From JBAXAM01 sp964565935 (GTDB taxonomy: Bacteria; Pseudomonadota; Gammaproteobacteria; UBA9339): 9,991 nt of DNA. The notes under the pieces are model-generated. The model made no database searches. It was not told the origin of the DNA and saw only the letters and a list, made by a program, of their open reading frames with translations. A program made the translations under genes and the position numbers. This document shows positions 8,101 to 9,991 of this stretch, piece after piece (positions within the stretch are counted from its first letter, which is position 1; every line of letters starts with the position of its first letter). The stretch is from the NCBI GenBank assembly GCA_964565935.1, contig CAZMGW010000048.1:1-9991 (forward strand), in the 5' to 3' direction.

Positions 8101-8200
8101 TGGATCGGAAAAAGCCAAAGCTTTGGAGGAAATACGGGAGAAATTAAAAACGGGAGAATATGCAGCAAAAATTTCGCCTAAACTATGGCCATCAGGTTAA
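5156..8200 (+). CDS. Giant mosaic protein, second paralogue (1014 aa), function unknown
   Basis: The ATG follows a GAGG ribosome-binding site 6 nt upstream (TTGAGGTAATTT) and lies 44 nt after the preceding stop, so it is probably co-transcribed. Parts in order: an N-domain (about 14-115, NLKEFLEAAI at its start); a charged helix; a Pro-rich linker (145-160, PEPPPSPP); a predicted coiled coil (about 163-230, ending in IDSLNQRIKELEKLAQ); a region rich in I/N (240-275); a Gln/Pro linker; the central domain (338 to about 557), identical at DNA level to the previous gene over 338-534; the shared helical domain (about 557-867) with LTP[ED]Q repeats at 688, 751 and 835; and a low-complexity P/Q/A/K/E tail ending in KLWPSG. 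No signal peptide or transmembrane helix is visible. The function is not recognised; a scaffold or secreted host-interacting protein is inference. Confidence 0.85.
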   Translation: MPKSGTEEAQAQANLKEFLEAAIKKSDEEYQVKEVKIKAKKGATETIVASYYTIPDIPGDDLFGFLNGRGIKVQKRAENLVSAGAGIVQYSHVLYIKADQDFKLNTEELLKEYAEYKVKKQEQKLEWLRDRLKPKTPVVAAKVSNPEPPPSPPATVQPTDAQTSIEQLEQKNKSIQTESDGLSAQLKQEQGKKPAGNQTEIDSLNQRIKELEKLAQNIADLLARLKDLKVGTPLDQGLRNQIKIVININLTNSDKVARVNRALQAAIDALKAQREVDKTPAKGHQAQVSTTPQPVPASKVISQQPTPQIRTAPIADLSAEGGLLPPLAQIGNIPYRIRTVESVGAVFNLILPKHQPPFTEKENEGQRRDRIQKQIEHVLGEVEGKASDFERQFSGNRWQFQVYQRAQEALNSPLSVIEGLDFSNQANVDAARKKIKAALEERITSSAGGDYREKLSAGIGEKNQQAFDTMLEAKAQWHLMLSAANAPQEKGRLAVVTERLDTTATLMSKIVATKGFLEDDPSFKEDLYKLQTGTPEFETFLKQRTIEVQKDLGLHSKIDKDGEKLFVITKISDETINRIIEEKSHKKKIIWTNIPAGDQKLVEKLCLQQWKKVTFDGQETALSQLMPDKRGNWTGWVRGIRGSQDGAVLMQQLLTEVVGNDANRLREFCTDLALHAEPETIKAVLDELTPEQQQSMRAFYSKRMQNAAKDTSSQLARAELYNALKDLVSITGVGDPKRLYQQTAEVACKELTPDQKIVLVQHSYAVVEESVRVVAAERAKQIDARVGIDRIDEGMKRLTYYLDSQKKLAEKPEDKKLQSDAQKLASQIEANIKQLTPEQQRIVRAAMDNIQKHVMLVSIAQVGPQLAFKLPAQPASPRKIQPQAPQPKAEPTTAEPKLEQQQQPRPQRAASKTVDIERKLKEAEPKERARGKGLSANAAEVADEGIKKQIQEVMDSIDKLSANTSLSTTGARKLLLVRQQKDGSEKAKALEEIREKLKTGEYAAKISPKLWPSG
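6167..6757 (+). repeat. 591-bp perfect direct repeat, copy 2 (central domain)
   Basis: Identical to 3462-4052 and in the same reading phase of its gene. The left edge is abrupt: the preceding codons encode an unrelated Gln/Pro linker. On the right, the first mismatch is at 6758 (ACA-CCG against ACA-TCG), and homology continues at falling identity into the helical domain. Confidence 0.97.
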
Positions 8201-8204
8201 TCAT

Positions 8205-8242
8205 AGGGGTCAAGTCCTTACAATCGACAACCTAAGGTCTTG
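8205..8242 (+). repeat. Imperfect hairpin after the second giant gene, starting with AGGGGTCAAGT
   Basis: CAAGTCCTTA (8211-8220) pairs with TAAGGTCTTG (8233-8242), a 10-bp stem with a single T-T mismatch and a 12-nt loop. The leading AGGGGTCAAGT (8205-8215) recurs at 9616-9626 after the third paralogue. There is no clean T-run after the stem, so it may be a weak terminator, an RNA-stabilising hairpin or a REP-like element. Confidence 0.6.
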
Positions 8243-8249
8243 TATTCTT

Positions 8250-8345
8250 CGTCATTGCGAGGAGCATTTTTATGACGAAGCAATCCAGAAAATGTTTAAA
8301 GTAGATTGTCACGCAAAACGTTTCGCATTTCGCTCACAATGATGG
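8250..8345. repeat. Interspersed palindromic (REP/MITE-like) element
   Basis: The left end CGTCATTGCGAG (8250-8261) is matched by an imperfect inverted copy, CTCACAATGATG (8333-8344), two mismatches. Inside is GACGAAGCAATCCAG (8274-8288). This matches, from memory, a small palindromic repeat scattered through many intracellular and environmental proteobacterial genomes; I cannot verify copy number here. It encodes nothing convincing. Recognisable remnants of the third paralogue begin directly at its right edge. Confidence 0.65.
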
Positions 8346-8394
8346 CTTTTGTAGTAGTGGCAGAAGATAGAAACTAATAGCGAGAAAATTATTT
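8346..8394 (+). pseudogene. Decayed 5' stub of the third paralogue
   Basis: This short stretch aligns with the first giant gene around 4267-4330. There TTG-CAA-CAG-TGG encodes LQQW; here the same positions read TTG-TAG-TAG-TGG (8349-8360), followed by CAG-AAG-ATA-GAA-ACT-AAT against AAG-AAG-GTA-GAA-ATT-AAT. About 5 nt are then missing relative to the paralogue, shifting into the frame of the open reading frame that starts at 8395. Two in-frame stops and a frameshift therefore mark this as a leftover of an originally longer gene. Confidence 0.75.
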
Positions 8395-9615
8395 ATGGCA
8401 ATGCTAGACACAAAAGGAAATTGGGTTGGATTGGTGAGTGCTATTAAGGAGCAGGATGCTAAAACATTACGTCCCGATTGGACTTTGAAGAAACCCACCC
8501 GTATACAGCAACTGCTAAGTGAGATTGTTAGAGCCGACCAGGATCGGCAAAGAGCATTTTATTCTGATTTGGCTAAACATCCTGATCCAGAAGTTGTTAA
8601 ATATGTTTTAAATAACTTAAATGATGATCAAAAAAAATCCTTAGGTGTGCTTTATTCTAACCGATTACAACAAGCACTAACGTCTTTACAAACAGACTCG
8701 CAGTTTCGAACAGAGCTTGCTAATACGTTAACGGATTTAACAAAGATTGCTGGTTATGGTGATACTAAGGGTATATATAAAGATACGATCACAAGGGTTT
8801 GTGAAAAATTAGATGAGCCACAAAAAAAGAATTTGGTGCGGCAATCTTTTAGGCTGGTTGAAGAAAGGAAGCAGAAAGTATTGGAGTTAAAAGATAAACA
8901 ATTAAATGATTTGGTAGAAAAATATCTTGAAGCACAACGTAAATTGACGCTTGAGAAAACAGGTGGGAAAGAGGTAGAAGAGTTAGAAAAAAAGATAATG
9001 ACGAGAGCCAAGGAGTTGGGGCAGCAAGATGTTGTTGCAGCTTTTATAGATATAACGAAAAAGCATTGTGTGCTTGTTGAGACTGCAAAGGTTGGATTCG
9101 GGCTTGAAGAAGATCTTGAAAATAAAAAGGCGGCCGATAAAGACAAACAAGAAGCAGAAGAGCGAATAAGAGAAGAAGAGGGGTTAAAAAAAGCCGAAAA
9201 AGACAAATCAGCGGCAGAGCTTGCAGATGCGGTTCGAAAAACAGGTGTTACTGTTAATGATGCAAAAGTTCGGGGGGAGCATGGTATGGGTTTGGCGGCG
9301 GCTACTAAAAATACTGGGAGCAGAGAAAAGATAGCCAATGCAACTGTTGCTCAACAACCAGAATCGCTGTCATCAGGATTGTTAAAAGCTAGGGAGGAAT
9401 TAAATAAAACAGTGGTAATGGAGAAACCAAAACAGAAAGAACAGCATAAACCGGAAGGATATTTAAAAGAGCCTAAAGCGAGTGTCGCAAAAGATGAACA
9501 TATTAAAGATGTGCGGATAAAAAAGAAAGAAGTATTGGTGGAAGCGAAACCTAAAGAAGAGCCATTACGTAAAATTCCTCGGCTTACGCCATTTTCCAAT
9601 TGGCCTATTGGGTAA
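8395..9615 (+). CDS. 5'-truncated third paralogue (406 aa), function unknown
   Basis: The protein begins at the point that aligns with the middle of the helical domain of its neighbours: TKGNWVGLV here, TRGDWAGWI at about residue 922 of the first protein, KRGNWTGWV at about 629 of the second. It lacks the N-domain and central domain. Residues 1-240 carry the helical domain with L-x-[DE]-x-Q repeats at 75 and 139 and a weaker one at about 208; a 12-residue insertion lies near 21-34. Residues 240-275 form a highly charged helix, and the rest is Lys/Glu-rich, ending in FSNWPIG. The ribosome-binding site is poor (GAG 11 nt before the ATG), as expected for a start recruited by accident after truncation. 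The frame is otherwise open for 1.2 kb, so it is either a recently broken gene or a still-translated short version. Confidence 0.72.
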   Translation: MAMLDTKGNWVGLVSAIKEQDAKTLRPDWTLKKPTRIQQLLSEIVRADQDRQRAFYSDLAKHPDPEVVKYVLNNLNDDQKKSLGVLYSNRLQQALTSLQTDSQFRTELANTLTDLTKIAGYGDTKGIYKDTITRVCEKLDEPQKKNLVRQSFRLVEERKQKVLELKDKQLNDLVEKYLEAQRKLTLEKTGGKEVEELEKKIMTRAKELGQQDVVAAFIDITKKHCVLVETAKVGFGLEEDLENKKAADKDKQEAEERIREEEGLKKAEKDKSAAELADAVRKTGVTVNDAKVRGEHGMGLAAATKNTGSREKIANATVAQQPESLSSGLLKAREELNKTVVMEKPKQKEQHKPEGYLKEPKASVAKDEHIKDVRIKKKEVLVEAKPKEEPLRKIPRLTPFSNWPIG

Positions 9616-9616
9616 A

Positions 9617-9648
9617 GGGGTCAAGTTCTGATAGATCCCGCCTTTTTT
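9617..9648 (+). terminator. Probable intrinsic terminator after the third paralogue
   Basis: GGGGTC (9617-9622) can pair with GATCCC (9634-9639) as a 6-bp stem with one G-U pair and an 11-nt loop. GCC and six T follow (9643-9648). It starts two bases after the stop codon, between this gene and convergent tadA. The long loop lowers confidence. Confidence 0.5.
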
Positions 9649-9686
9649 GCTAATTGTAAGCGCATAAAACTATTATGTAGTCGCCT

Positions 9687-9991
9687 CTATATCAACAACC
9701 TCCGTGCTTTGAAAAAATCCGACAGGATTTTTCCGCACTCGGCGGCAAGGACGCCGCCTTGATATTGAATCCTGTGATTCAAATTTTTTTCGTCTAATAT
9801 TTGAAAAACACTCACAACTGCGCCGGTTTTTGGGTCCGATGTTCCAAAAACCAGGCGCCCAATCCGCGCGTGTAACATCGCGCCAACACACATTACACAG
9901 GGCTCTAAGGTCGCATACAGGGTCACTTCAGGCAAACGATAATTGTTTAATTTTTGCGCGGCTTGTCGGAGCGCCACAATTTCCGCATGCG
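9687..9991 (-). CDS. tadA: tRNA-specific adenosine deaminase TadA, N-terminus outside the window
   Basis: TadA deaminates adenosine 34 of tRNA-Arg(ACG) to inosine in the cytoplasm, an essential step for reading CGN codons. About 100 residues are visible. Both parts of the zinc/catalytic site are present: HAE at the extreme right (codons 9989-9981, zinc-binding His and proton-shuttling Glu) and PCVMCVGAM with the two zinc-binding cysteines. The following ARIGRLVFGTSDPKTGAV and the C-terminal LNHRIQYQGGVLAAEC...FFKARR are typical of the family. The frame continues through the window end, so the GTG at 9977 is an internal codon, not the start. Roughly 50 N-terminal residues are missing. It converges on the accessory block. 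Confidence 0.96.
   Translation of the reverse strand, partial: HAEIVALRQAAQKLNNYRLPEVTLYATLEPCVMCVGAMLHARIGRLVFGTSDPKTGAVVSVFQILDEKNLNHRIQYQGGVLAAECGKILSDFFKARRLLI

Noticed and set aside
7555..8118. 187-codon open frame on the minus strand, Cys/Gly/Ser-rich
   Set aside because: Shadow of the Gln/Pro/Lys-rich tail of the second giant gene; no start signals and no recognisable motif.
8160..8342. 60-codon plus-strand frame across the intergenic region
   Set aside because: It overlaps the end of the second giant gene and runs through a palindromic repeat; the peptide looks like translated repeat DNA.
8754..9338. 194-codon open frame on the minus strand
   Set aside because: Antisense to the third paralogue, whose family similarity on the plus strand is clear; the composition (Ser/Phe/Ala-rich) is that of a reverse-strand shadow.
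9975..9977. GTG at 9977 as the tadA start
   Set aside because: The upstream codons still in the window read H-A-E-I, the catalytic motif of the family, so the true start is beyond the window.

Overview
The window looks like a chromosomal segment of a gammaproteobacterium, most likely a host-associated member of the Legionellales (Coxiella/Legionella/Rickettsiella-like). The evidence is a gammaproteobacterial bamE-smpB pair, a moderately AT-rich composition, an interspersed palindromic repeat of the 'CGTCATTGCGAG...' type, and very long Pro/Gln/Lys/Glu-rich coiled-coil proteins like those found in such genomes. The taxonomic assignment is inference. No rRNA, tRNA or CRISPR array is visible.

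Layout. At the left edge, on the minus strand, bamE (outer-membrane assembly lipoprotein) overlaps smpB (trans-translation factor) by ATGA, and a small intrinsic terminator follows smpB. At the right edge, also on the minus strand, is the C-terminal two thirds of tadA (tRNA-Arg wobble adenosine deaminase), cut by the window end. Between these housekeeping genes lies an accessory block of about 8.8 kb on the plus strand with four genes: a 190-residue protein with an LPD7-like C-terminal half, two giant paralogues (about 1179 and 1014 aa), and a 406-aa 5'-truncated third paralogue. A plus-strand promoter upstream of the 190-aa gene shares its -35 region with the divergent bamE promoter. A hairpin plus T-run closes the block before convergent tadA.

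The three large proteins form one mosaic family built from exchangeable parts: an N-domain (N-terminus of the second protein, middle of the first), a central domain that is identical over 591 bp between the first two, and a C-terminal all-helical domain shared by all three that contains three repeats marked by L-[TND]-x-[ED]-Q. The parts are joined by proline-rich or charged linkers, one of which is a perfect 62-bp repeat. The 591-bp perfect identity, set beside roughly 77% identity further downstream, points to recent gene conversion or duplication. The third paralogue has lost everything upstream of the helical domain. A decayed stub with two in-frame stops and a frameshift is still readable just upstream of its ATG, directly against a palindromic repeat element. 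I cannot assign a biochemical function to the family. A secreted, host-directed role is a reasonable but untested inference.
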